Part shown: in pieces, positions 24,787 through 32,404 of the stretch
Layout: each line of letters starts with the position of its first letter
Position numbering within the stretch: position 1 is the stretch's first letter
Origin: Prodigiosinella confusarubida
GTDB taxonomy: Bacteria; Pseudomonadota; Gammaproteobacteria; Enterobacterales; Enterobacteriaceae
Direction: 5' to 3'
NCBI RefSeq assembly: GCF_002847015.1
Contig: NZ_CP025085.1
Coordinates: 1,984,001-2,048,000, forward strand
DNA length: 64,000 bases
Notes under the pieces: generated by a model
What the model was told of the DNA's origin: nothing
Seen by the model: the letters and a program-made list of their open reading frames with translations, nothing else
Databases searched by the model: none
Program-made: the position numbers and the translations under genes

Positions 24787-25696
24787 AGATGCATGTAAAG
24801 CCGAATTAGTTAAATGTGCCGAGGAAGATTCAACGATTATCTGCATCGAAGCTGATCTAGGTGGTCGGGATCATCCGTTTTTACGCCGTTTCCCCGAGCG
24901 TTTTTATAATCTCGGCATTGCAGAAATGGCTGCGCTTGACATATGCACTGGTTTTGCTGAGGCGGGTTTTAAACCCTTCTTTACGACTTTTGCGCCTTTT
25001 GTGGCTCTTCGCTGTGCAGAGTCACTAAAGCTTTCAATGGGTTATATGGGGAAGGCAATTACAGTCATTGGTTCTTACGGCGGTGTATGTGGAGGGTGGT
25101 TTGGTACAACACATCATTGCCTCGAGGATGTTGGTGTGGTCCGTCTTTTTCCCGGAATTAAAATTGCTTGTCCCTACGGTGAAGCAGAGACTCGCCAAGT
25201 ATTACGTGAAGCCGCGCAGGCGACACAACCTTTCTATATTAGGTTGGGGAGAAATGATCGCTACCCTGACCTCATTCAATCCAGTGAGTTTGCCTCGCTG
25301 GCAATGGAACAGGGTTACGAGCGCCGATATCAGGTCACTCTGGTTTCTATTGGTGAAAAGGCAACTCAGCTATGCGTTGCGGCAAAACAACAGTTAGGGG
25401 AGGTTAACCATCTGCACCTTTGCTATGTCGATAATCTTTCACTGGCAAAAGTTATTGAACAGATGACCCAGCTTCCTGGTTTGTTTATTGTTGCCGAGGA
25501 GCACCGCCGTACCGGAAGTATTGCGGCGGAATTAGCACTGAGCTTGCCGCATAGAAGCATACATTCCTTTACCCCAAGTGATGACTGGCCAAAATTTGCT
25601 GGCTCACAAGATGACATACTGACATATCTGGGTTTCTCTCTGAATACATTTGTCTCCTTTATAAAAAACATTATTTATAAGAAGGAACACCTATGA
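24773..25696 (+). CDS. Transketolase C-terminal (pyrimidine and C-terminal) subunit
   Basis: 307 residues. It has the pyrimidine-binding domain (RFPERFYNLGIAEMAALDICTGFAEAGFKPFFTTFAPFVALR, with the catalytic Glu in GIAEM) and the C-terminal transketolase domain ending near FIVAEEHRRTGSIAAELA. GTTHHCLEDVGVVRLFPG is typical of split transketolases. Together with the preceding gene it makes one enzyme. A two-gene transketolase next to lysW is a hallmark of the carrier-protein secondary pathways known from Streptomyces. Confidence 0.93.
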   Translation: MLSGRDACKAELVKCAEEDSTIICIEADLGGRDHPFLRRFPERFYNLGIAEMAALDICTGFAEAGFKPFFTTFAPFVALRCAESLKLSMGYMGKAITVIGSYGGVCGGWFGTTHHCLEDVGVVRLFPGIKIACPYGEAETRQVLREAAQATQPFYIRLGRNDRYPDLIQSSEFASLAMEQGYERRYQVTLVSIGEKATQLCVAAKQQLGEVNHLHLCYVDNLSLAKVIEQMTQLPGLFIVAEEHRRTGSIAAELALSLPHRSIHSFTPSDDWPKFAGSQDDILTYLGFSLNTFVSFIKNIIYKKEHL

Positions 25697-26919
25697 GTGT
25701 GAACTGTACTATCTTAAAAGATGCCAAATTTCGATCGTTCTTTATTTCGGATATTATTTCTGGCTTTGGTGTTGGAATGGCTACAATTGGTGCCAATTGG
25801 TTTGTGCTCATGAAGACCGGCTCGAATAAATATGTTGGCATTTTACTTGCCGTCAATGTCATTGCGGGGTTTGTGGCCTCCCTGTTTTCTGGAGTGATTA
25901 CCGACAAGTATAATCGTAAAGTGGTTATATTCCTGACGCATAGCATACGGGCATTTTTTCTTTTGCTCCTGTTTGTTGTGCTTGCGAACTTCGATTTTAG
26001 CATGTATTACTTATATGCTTTTGCAATTATTAATGGTGTGGGCTGGACTATTTATATGTCTGCGTCACGAAGTTTTCTCCAAGAGATTTTGGATGAGAAA
26101 AAATATATCACTGGGAATTCGTTATTGGAAATAAGTCTTCAGGTGGGTATGTTCTTGGCTGCAGCTGCCTCAGGGTTTATTTATAAGTATTTTGACTTTA
26201 ACACAATTATATTAGTCAATGCATTAATGTTTATTCTCAGCGCAATTACAATTTACTTTATTAAGTATTCATCAGCCAAAGTTGAATCAACCACGGAAAA
26301 TTATTTTCAGATGCTAAGCCGTGGTTGGGGTTTTTTATATGATAATAAAGCTATATTTATTTTAGGTGTGGTGTCTATTATTCCATTGATAGTTACGATG
26401 ATTTACAATGTTGTATTACCTGATTATGTAAATAATACGTTAGGGAAAGATAGTGTGACATTTGGGCTTGCAGATATGTCTTACGGACTCGGTGGGCTAC
26501 TGTCCGGGGTTATGATGTCATCCCTTGCTATTAAATTAGATACTAAAAGACTGATCGGTATCTTTTTTATAATAGCTTGTGCCAATTTATTTTTCCTCAG
26601 TCGAAATACGATTGTATTTAATTTATATTTATTCAGTTTATTATTGGGCTTATGTAACTCTTCGCTGCGTATATTGATGAATTCGGTACTGATGAAAACT
26701 GTGCCTGGTGACTATATGGGACGTTCAATGGCCGTTTGGATCGGTATTTCACTGATTTCTCAATGTATTTTCTCATTGTTTATTGGTTCTTATCTCGATA
26801 AGCATGGGGCAACTGTCGGTATTTTGATTATGTCATTAATAATGGGAGTGGGTTTTATCTTATTTGTACTTAATCAATTATTGATAGCTAAAAAAAATCA
26901 TGAAAAATTACAGGAGTGA
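25693..26919 (+). CDS. MFS exporter
   Basis: 408-residue inner-membrane protein with about 12 hydrophobic segments. It is similar in layout to DHA3-type drug antiporters: N-terminal LKDAKFRSFFISDIISGFGVGMATIGANWFVL, the loop FSGVITDKYNRKVVI (GxxxDRxxRR-like), and a second-half repeat. It overlaps the transketolase gene by 4 bp and is followed 3 bp later by an ATP-grasp gene. In this context it most likely exports the operon's product and may give self-protection. Import cannot be excluded. Confidence 0.88.
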   Translation: MSVNCTILKDAKFRSFFISDIISGFGVGMATIGANWFVLMKTGSNKYVGILLAVNVIAGFVASLFSGVITDKYNRKVVIFLTHSIRAFFLLLLFVVLANFDFSMYYLYAFAIINGVGWTIYMSASRSFLQEILDEKKYITGNSLLEISLQVGMFLAAAASGFIYKYFDFNTIILVNALMFILSAITIYFIKYSSAKVESTTENYFQMLSRGWGFLYDNKAIFILGVVSIIPLIVTMIYNVVLPDYVNNTLGKDSVTFGLADMSYGLGGLLSGVMMSSLAIKLDTKRLIGIFFIIACANLFFLSRNTIVFNLYLFSLLLGLCNSSLRILMNSVLMKTVPGDYMGRSMAVWIGISLISQCIFSLFIGSYLDKHGATVGILIMSLIMGVGFILFVLNQLLIAKKNHEKLQE

Positions 26920-26922
26920 ATT

Positions 26923-28158
26923 ATGTCCGAGAAGAAAGTTGTTTTCTTTGTTGAACCTAGTTTTTTCGGGGTGAGCTTTGTCAAGGAAGCTCATAACTTG
27001 GGATGCTATGTTGTAGTATTGGTATCAGCTGATACAAATCCGTTACTTTATGGTTATGACGGAGAGTACGATGACTTGTTAGTGTGCGACATCCGGGATA
27101 CGCAATCGATTTATAATGTTATTAGAACCAGTAAATATAATAAAATTGACGCGCTGCTTGCTGCCACCGATTATGCGGCAGCGACCACTGCTGGAGCGGC
27201 GGAGCGCTTGCATATACCTTGCATGAGCGTTGAAACTGCTATGATGGCACGTAACAAAGATTTGGCGCGCGTCCGTTATGGTGAACATCATGTACCGAGT
27301 GCAAAATTTAAGATTGTCAGTACATTTTCTGAGGCGTTAGATGCGGCGGAGACAATCGGTTATCCGGTGGTGCTAAAGCCAACCAATACCGCGAGTAGCC
27401 AGAATGTTTTCTTTATTAATGGGCAAGAACAGCTACATGATGCGTTCGCGGTGATAGAAAATTTTACCACGAGTTATATGGGTTTTAGCGTGCGCAAAGA
27501 ATACTTGATTGAAGAGTATCTCGACGGCCCTGAATTTAGTGTGGAAATTTTTTTAGTAAAAGGTAATGTGGTATTCGCGGAAGTTACTGAAAAAGTGACA
27601 TCTCCTTTGCCTTATTTTGTAGAGATGTTCCATATTTTTCCCACTTCTGTGTTGGAAGATAAAAAATCACACATGATTGGTATTACTCGCCAGGCTTTAG
27701 AATCGATAGGTTTTACTAGCGGTCCGGCCCATGTTGAAGTGAAATATACCAAAACAGGACCGAGAATTGTCGAAGTGAATGGCCGCCCAGGGGGGGATAA
27801 CATTACCTCAGACCTTATCCCGGGGGCTTATCAGATTAATATCTTCCGTCAAGCGGTACGTAACGCGCTTGAGCAGCCAGTTACATTTACGGTGGATAAT
27901 CCGGCAAGTTGTGCCGTGGGCTATATTTGTGCACCACGGGATGGCATTTTTGTGTCTATTGAGAATTTAGCTTTTGTTTTACAGGATCCTGTAGTTATAC
28001 GATCGGTTATCAATGTGAAACCTGGTGACTGTGTAACTGTGCCCAAAAGCTCAGATGATCGGTTGGGGTACATTATTATTAAAATGGATACTCCCGCACA
28101 GGCTAAAGCGAAGATTATTGAATTAGTCAGCAGTTTAAACGTTATCTTACAAGACTGA
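26923..28158 (+). CDS. ATP-grasp ligase, carnosine-synthase/BacD-like
   Basis: 411-residue ATP-grasp enzyme. Visible: MARNKDLARVRYGEHHVPSAKF, GYPVVLKPTNTASSQNVFFI (ATP loop), YLIEEYLDGPEFSVEIF and the metal-binding RIVEVNGRPGGDNI, the pattern of amino-acid ligases such as BacD. These enzymes join two amino acids or an amino acid and an acid with ATP. As the last gene of the operon it probably couples the released non-proteinogenic amino acid to a partner. GGAGTG precedes the start. No terminator is obvious after the stop. Confidence 0.9.
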   Translation: MSEKKVVFFVEPSFFGVSFVKEAHNLGCYVVVLVSADTNPLLYGYDGEYDDLLVCDIRDTQSIYNVIRTSKYNKIDALLAATDYAAATTAGAAERLHIPCMSVETAMMARNKDLARVRYGEHHVPSAKFKIVSTFSEALDAAETIGYPVVLKPTNTASSQNVFFINGQEQLHDAFAVIENFTTSYMGFSVRKEYLIEEYLDGPEFSVEIFLVKGNVVFAEVTEKVTSPLPYFVEMFHIFPTSVLEDKKSHMIGITRQALESIGFTSGPAHVEVKYTKTGPRIVEVNGRPGGDNITSDLIPGAYQINIFRQAVRNALEQPVTFTVDNPASCAVGYICAPRDGIFVSIENLAFVLQDPVVIRSVINVKPGDCVTVPKSSDDRLGYIIIKMDTPAQAKAKIIELVSSLNVILQD

Positions 28159-28204
28159 TCGAGCCCATAATTAAAAACCTGAAAACCTCAAAAAGCGTGT
28201 AGAA

Positions 28205-28453
28205 GTGGACTGCCCCCAAAACCGTGGACAGATCCTGTCCTCACGATGAGGCCCGTTCAAAGGCCTCGGGACTGACCCCGCCAAGGTGGCTGTGTCGCCG
28301 GGTACGGTTGTAAAACACTTCAATATAATCGAAGACATCCGCCCGGGCCATGTCCCGGGTTTTATATATCCGCTTCCTGATGCGCTCTTTTTTTAGTGAA
28401 CTAAGGAACGATTCTGCCACCGCATTATCCCAGCAGTTGCCACGACGGCTCAT
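28205..28453 (-). pseudogene. IS3-family transposase OrfB C-terminal fragment (copy 2)
   Basis: From 28453 leftward the reverse strand reads MSRRGNCWDNAVAESFLSSLKKERIRKRIYKTRDMARADVFDYIEVFYNRTRRHSHLGGVSPEAFERASS, the C-terminus of an IS3-group OrfB, followed by the IS end near 28205 (TGGACTGCCCCCAAAA). Everything upstream of MSRRG is missing and replaced by unrelated DNA. The apparent longer ORF to 28513 includes antisense of the reductase fragment and is not a real start. Confidence 0.9.
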
Positions 28454-28559
28454 TGTTGACACTGATGTCCAACAATAAATGGTATACCACTGCTGGGGAA
28501 GGAAAGGGGACATTCATTGCTAAAGATGACAGTGCCAGGGTTGCCACAGCATTATTACT
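28454..28559 (+). pseudogene. 106-bp copy of the NmrA-like gene interior
   Basis: Matches 31771-31876 with four mismatches over 106 bp, no gaps. It encodes LMSNNKWYTTAGEGKGTFIAKDDSARVATALLL in the intact gene. Its left side adjoins the IS3 fragment and its right side the left end of the IS66 remnant. Confidence 0.93.
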
Positions 28560-28644
28560 GTAATCGCCCTTAAATCGGCATCTTTTTTTCAGTGATTAAC
28601 TGCGCCACACTGCCGTTGTCTACCCTAAACACCGAGGCGCAATC

Positions 28645-28953
28645 ATGAAATCTCAGCAACGTGCCGACTATTGGCGCGAACAGATCACCACCTGGCAAGC
28701 ATCTGGTCTTTCTGGCCAGGTTTTCTGTCAGCAACAGCAGCTGACATATCACCAGTTTGTTTACTGGCGGTAAAAATACCGCACCGATCACCCGCCGCAC
28801 GCATGTTCGGCTGGGTTTGCCAGCGTCATCGCCGACATCCCCCGCACCGAGGCTTCTGCTGAACTGACACTCTCATTACCAAATGGCCTGGTGATCACCG
28901 GTCTTAATAACAGCAATGTGAGCTTGTTGGGCGCTATTCTCAGGCAACTCTGA
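28645..28953 (+). pseudogene. tnpA: IS66 TnpA, with internal stop
   Basis: Starts MKSQQRADYWREQITTWQASGLSGQVFCQQQQLTYHQFVYWR. A TAA (28771-28773) replaces a Lys codon; the same frame continues KYRTDHPPH and ends ALLGAILRQL. It overlaps the tnpB start in a TGATG junction. Confidence 0.85.
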
Positions 28954-29321
28954 TGCGTAACCGTGACTTACGCCCAGCGCTGGCGATGCCGCAGATTTAT
29001 CTTTATCGCGCACCCATCGACTTTCGCAAGCAGGTCAACGGGCTGGCGGCGCTGATAGAACAGGAACTGGGGCATAATCCCTTTACCGGGGCGCTGTATG
29101 CTTTCACTAACCGCCAGCGCAATAAAATCAAATGTCTGATGTGGGAAGACAACGGTTTTGTCCTCTATTACAAGGCGCTGGCAGAGGAGAAATTCAAATG
29201 GCCCAGTCTGGCCGATGACCTGTTGCCCCTGACCGGAGAGCAGATTAACTGGCTGCTCGATGGTTATGATATCAGCGTGCTTCACGGGCATAAAAAACTG
29301 CATTATGATGGCGTTAATTAG
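28953..29321 (+). CDS. tnpB: IS66 TnpB accessory protein
   Basis: 122 residues, IS66 Orf2-like: MPQIYLYRAPIDFRKQVNGLAALIEQELGHNPFTGALYAFTNRQRNKIKCLMWEDNGFVLYYKALAEEKFKWP, ending GYDISVLHGHKKLHYDGVN. Complete, but without a tnpC partner downstream it cannot support transposition here. Confidence 0.92.
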   Translation: MRNRDLRPALAMPQIYLYRAPIDFRKQVNGLAALIEQELGHNPFTGALYAFTNRQRNKIKCLMWEDNGFVLYYKALAEEKFKWPSLADDLLPLTGEQINWLLDGYDISVLHGHKKLHYDGVN

Positions 29322-29620
29322 TCGAAATAAGAAGCATCTTTACCCAATTTCTTATAGAATTCAGGATATTGATCAGAGGTGATTGGGTCCACAGCATAAT
29401 CATGAACTTTGGCCTTGATCACGGCAGCACTCTCTGCTGAGGTTGTAGCTGGTGCCCGCTCTGATATATCCGCTTTTGTCGTCTGGGATGAATCGTCACC
29501 TCTACCAACCCAAACAACCATAATTAAGGCCAGTACACCAATGCCCCCCGAGATAAGAACGTTACGCAACGGAATTGCTTTCGCAGAACTCAAGCGATTA
29601 TTGTCATCGTTATTCATCAC
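29318..29620 (-). CDS. Small membrane-anchored hypothetical protein, probably truncated
   Basis: 100 residues I do not recognise. A charged N-terminus (MMNNDDNNRLSSAKAIPLRN) is followed by one membrane segment (about 21-42, VLISGGIGVLALIMVVWV) and a Ser/Thr/Ala-rich, probably periplasmic stretch to KLGKDASYFD. The layout recalls N-terminal parts of secretion-system membrane subunits, but I cannot name a family. The stop codon falls at the junction with the IS66 remnant, so the true C-terminus may be lost. Confidence 0.45.
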   Translation of the reverse strand: MMNNDDNNRLSSAKAIPLRNVLISGGIGVLALIMVVWVGRGDDSSQTTKADISERAPATTSAESAAVIKAKVHDYAVDPITSDQYPEFYKKLGKDASYFD

Positions 29621-29773
29621 ATCATTCCCCAGATAATTATTTTTATTATTTGTCGGATTTTTTAAGTATGTTAAACCACAGCATCATGATTTTATTGTGA
29701 CTAATCTTAAACCTAGTTTTAAGACGGCATCCTAGGCGAGTTCTTCCGTGACATAGTCAAAACAGGTGACACC

Positions 29774-29930
29774 ATGACCAGAAGTAACAGACGTAATTTC
29801 AGTCCAGAGTTCAGACTCGAAGCCGCTCAGTTAGTCCTCGATCAGCATTACACCGTTACCGCTGCTGCTACAACAATGAATGTCGGTAAGTCCGCCATGG
29901 ATAAATGGGGTTGCCAGCTTAAAGAAGGGC
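29774..29930 (+). pseudogene. IS3-family OrfA N-terminal fragment
   Basis: MTRSNRRNFSPEFRLEAAQLVLDQHYTVTAAATTMNVGKSAMDKWGCQLKEG is the helix-turn-helix half of an IS3-group OrfA, likely from the same IS type as the OrfB fragments here. After about residue 52 the frame reads through antisense of an IS110 fragment. Confidence 0.88.
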
Positions 29931-29933
29931 ACG

Positions 29934-30032
29934 CTAGAAAGTCCTCAAAAGCGCTCTACCTGATTTGTCCTGACAATGAACATGGAAGGAATGTTTGCCA
30001 AGATCGATACCAATAATAGTAATATTTTGCAT
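29934..30032 (-). pseudogene. IS110-family transposase N-terminal fragment
   Basis: Reverse strand from 30032 reads MQNITIIGIDLGKHSFHVHC and then QDKSGRAL before a junction stop. The IGIDLGK start with an early Asp is typical of IS110-family (DEDD) transposases. Only about 28 codons remain, fused tail to tail with the IS3 OrfA piece. Confidence 0.75.
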
Positions 30033-30259
30033 GATGGCTTTGCCTAAAAGTGGAACGCTCTGTCAACGTACCGCCACAAAATGGGAGTGACCATCTCATT
30101 AAACCCCTGATATTTGGAAATAGTGATTGACGAAAACATCACTCGGAAACTACTTAAAAAAACAAAACGTTAGTAAAACCATTTATGAGTTAATTAACTA
30201 TATCCGGTTGCTTAATAATAAATTAATTTCTCTTGCGGTAAATATAATGCCAGGCTGAG
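30033..30259. other. Intergenic stretch, nothing recognised
   Basis: AT-rich DNA between the IS110 fragment and a LysR gene; probably IS debris at its left. No ORF or structured element seen. Confidence 0.4.
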
Positions 30260-31174
30260 TTAAGTCTTAAAAAATACCGTTGACTTAATTTGTTTTAGAA
30301 ATATGTCTTGTGTAATATCAACTAGATTGGATAATTGTTGAGAGGAGTTTTCCTTAAGATAAGCAATTCCATAAGAAATAAAATCAGGAATATTTAGTGG
30401 GATGCTTATTAATTCTTTGTCCATGGGGCAAATAAAATGTGGCATTATGGCAATCCCAATCTTGCTTTTTATCATAACATATGTAATAGCGGCAGAGTCG
30501 CTGTAGTACACTATAGCGTTAGGTTGAAGATTTTGTATCTTACTTTGAATTCTGAGCATTTCCACAGGACATTTTATCGGGTTAAGTAAAATCAATGGTC
30601 TCTCCTTAATATCGGAAAGATCAATTGTTTTTTTTCTTGAAAGTTTGTCATTTATCGCCATGACGCAATATAGTCGGTTTTGATATAGTTCTTTGTATAT
30701 CACTTCATTGCATGCTTCCATATTGTCTTTTACTGTGAAAATTATATCTGTTTTTCTGGTTAATAATTCATTCTTTCTTTCTATATAGTCAGATGTTTTA
30801 AGATGAATATGAACATTTTTTTCAATTTTTTGATATTCTTCTAGTATCATTGGTAATAAGTTATTTTCGAGTGGTGAATTATCATAACCGATTGATAAAT
30901 TAGATGAGAATTCCTTGTCATAATTTGTTGCTTTAGCAATGGCAATATTTAGACGTATTAACACATCTTTAACGTCTGTATAAAAAGATACTGCGGCAGA
31001 GCTAAGTTCAACATTATGCTTGTCGCGAATGAATAATTTAATACCAAGTTCATCTTCAAGCTTTTTTATTTGATGAGTAACTGCGGGTTGAGTGATATGT
31101 AATAATTCACCTGTTTGAGAAAAACTACGCGTTTCATATAACTGGATAAAACATTTCAGTTGTTTGATATTCAT
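30260..31174 (-). CDS. LysR-family regulator divergent from the NmrA-like reductase
   Basis: 304 residues. N-terminal winged helix MNIKQLKCFIQLYETRSFSQTGELLHITQPAVTHQIKKLEDELGIKLFIRDK and a complete effector domain. Strikingly rich in Ile, Lys and Asn, in keeping with very AT-rich DNA. It is read away from the NAD(P)-binding gene at 31293 with about 118 bp between start codons, the arrangement expected for a regulator and its target. Confidence 0.92.
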   Translation of the reverse strand: MNIKQLKCFIQLYETRSFSQTGELLHITQPAVTHQIKKLEDELGIKLFIRDKHNVELSSAAVSFYTDVKDVLIRLNIAIAKATNYDKEFSSNLSIGYDNSPLENNLLPMILEEYQKIEKNVHIHLKTSDYIERKNELLTRKTDIIFTVKDNMEACNEVIYKELYQNRLYCVMAINDKLSRKKTIDLSDIKERPLILLNPIKCPVEMLRIQSKIQNLQPNAIVYYSDSAAITYVMIKSKIGIAIMPHFICPMDKELISIPLNIPDFISYGIAYLKENSSQQLSNLVDITQDIFLKQIKSTVFFKT

Positions 31175-31292
31175 ATCATTTCTCTTTGTTATAAATAAAA
31201 CTAATTAAGCATAAATGTTATTCATTTTCAAATCAATAGTTATGCTGATATTATATATTGATATTTATCAAGTTCATATAAGCGAGCGTACT

Positions 31293-32255
31293 ATGAAATA
31301 CATTATTACGGGTGTGGATGGGAAGTTAGGCGGCCGTGTAGCAGAAAATATGCTACACGAAGTTAACGCAAAAGATTTAATCCTGACTTGTCCAGATTTG
31401 CAACGGATGAATAAAAATACACTGCTAAAATGGCGAGAACGGGGCGTATCTGTACACGAAGCTAATTATGATGATCCTCAGGGTATGGAGAAAAGCTTCA
31501 AAAACGGTGACAGAATTTATATAGTGTCTGGTGTTTTAATCGGCGATAAACGCGTACAGCAACATAAAAATGTAATTGATTCTGCCATAAAGGCCGGTGT
31601 CAGCCATATTACTTATACTTCTTTTCTTGGTGCGACAAATCCTGCTTACGCACATGTATATGTGACGCCGGATCATACGGAGACAGAGAAATATTTAAGT
31701 CAATGTGGTGTAGCATACAATGCCATGCGTAACAATCTTTATATGGAGAACTATTTAACCACATCGGTTATGTTGGCACTGATGTCCAATAATAAATGGT
31801 ATACCACTGCCGGGGAAGGAAAGGGTACATTCATTGCTAAAGATGACAGTGCCAGGGTTGCCACAGCATTATTACTTGGTAAGGGTAAGGATAACGAAGC
31901 TTATAATATAACTGGCGGTGAATCAATATCGCAACGTGACCTTTGCCAACTGATTAGTGAGCTTTCAGGAATAAACATTGAATACTGTCCTGTTGATAAA
32001 AAAGTTTTTTTTGACTATCTGGATTCTATGAATATTCCCCGTGATACCGATCAGGATTTTTCTAAATCACCGGTGCCTTGGTGTGGTAATGATATGGTGA
32101 CCAATGAAGCAAGTATAGCTGAAGGCTTAATGGATGTGCATTCGAATGCGGTTGAATTACTGACCGGCAGAAAACCACTTACCGCTCGTGAGCTGGCGAA
32201 AAATTATAGTTATATTTGGGAGAATAACGTCACTCATTGGAAAGACATTCGATAA
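31293..32255 (+). CDS. NmrA-like NAD(P)-binding reductase
   Basis: 320 residues of the NmrA/QOR2 type atypical SDR group: MKYIITGVDGKLGGRVAENML (Rossmann loop), YIVSGVLIGDKRVQQHKNVIDSAIKAGVSHITYTSFLGA, and AYNAMRNNLYMENYL. QOR2-like members reduce quinones with NADPH. The frame opens further upstream to 31215, but those residues are hydrophobic and not family-like. A 106-bp interior piece is duplicated at 28454-28559, so a second copy once existed nearby. Confidence 0.88.
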   Translation: MKYIITGVDGKLGGRVAENMLHEVNAKDLILTCPDLQRMNKNTLLKWRERGVSVHEANYDDPQGMEKSFKNGDRIYIVSGVLIGDKRVQQHKNVIDSAIKAGVSHITYTSFLGATNPAYAHVYVTPDHTETEKYLSQCGVAYNAMRNNLYMENYLTTSVMLALMSNNKWYTTAGEGKGTFIAKDDSARVATALLLGKGKDNEAYNITGGESISQRDLCQLISELSGINIEYCPVDKKVFFDYLDSMNIPRDTDQDFSKSPVPWCGNDMVTNEASIAEGLMDVHSNAVELLTGRKPLTARELAKNYSYIWENNVTHWKDIR

Positions 32256-32327
32256 TTTAGTGGCTGTTTCTTCATTCAATATAAAATTATGCATTTTCCC
32301 TTCATATAAAAACACTGATGCTGCTGA

Positions 32328-32347
32328 ACCACCTCATATGAGGTGGT
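32328..32347. repeat. Perfect 20-bp palindrome between convergent genes
   Basis: ACCACCTCATATGAGGTGGT lies between the ends of the NmrA-like gene and the UvrA2-like gene. It may fold as a bidirectional stop or be a protein site; a T tract is lacking on both sides. Confidence 0.6.
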
Positions 32348-32404
32348 GACTGTATTTGTGCCAAGGGGGCGAATAAGTTGGTTATATTGTAGTGCCTTCA
32401 ATAT

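Larger units (their letters stand above)
28560..29321 (+). mobile_element. IS66-family element, 5' part only
   Basis: Begins at GTAATCGCCC (28560), like an IS66-family end, directly in the copied reductase fragment. It carries a broken tnpA and a complete tnpB; the large tnpC transposase gene and the right end are missing. The element is therefore dead. Confidence 0.85.

Noticed and set aside
17569-28158. Reading the cluster as an ordinary arginine or lysine biosynthesis operon
   Set aside because: The class III aminotransferase (LysJ/ArgD) and homocitrate-type genes are absent, while a transketolase pair, DegT enzymes, an exporter and an ATP-grasp ligase are present.
17569-28158. A phaseolotoxin-like cluster
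   Set aside because: No carbamoyltransferase or amidinotransferase genes are seen. The set is built on LysW instead.
28241-28513. 90-codon ORF as a small complete gene
   Set aside because: The first 20 codons are antisense of the copied reductase fragment; only the part from MSRRG on is transposase.
29992-30128. A third guaA attachment core near GGGAGTGACC
   Set aside because: The resemblance to the guaA end is limited to a few bases and lacks the surrounding KPPATIEWE coding context.
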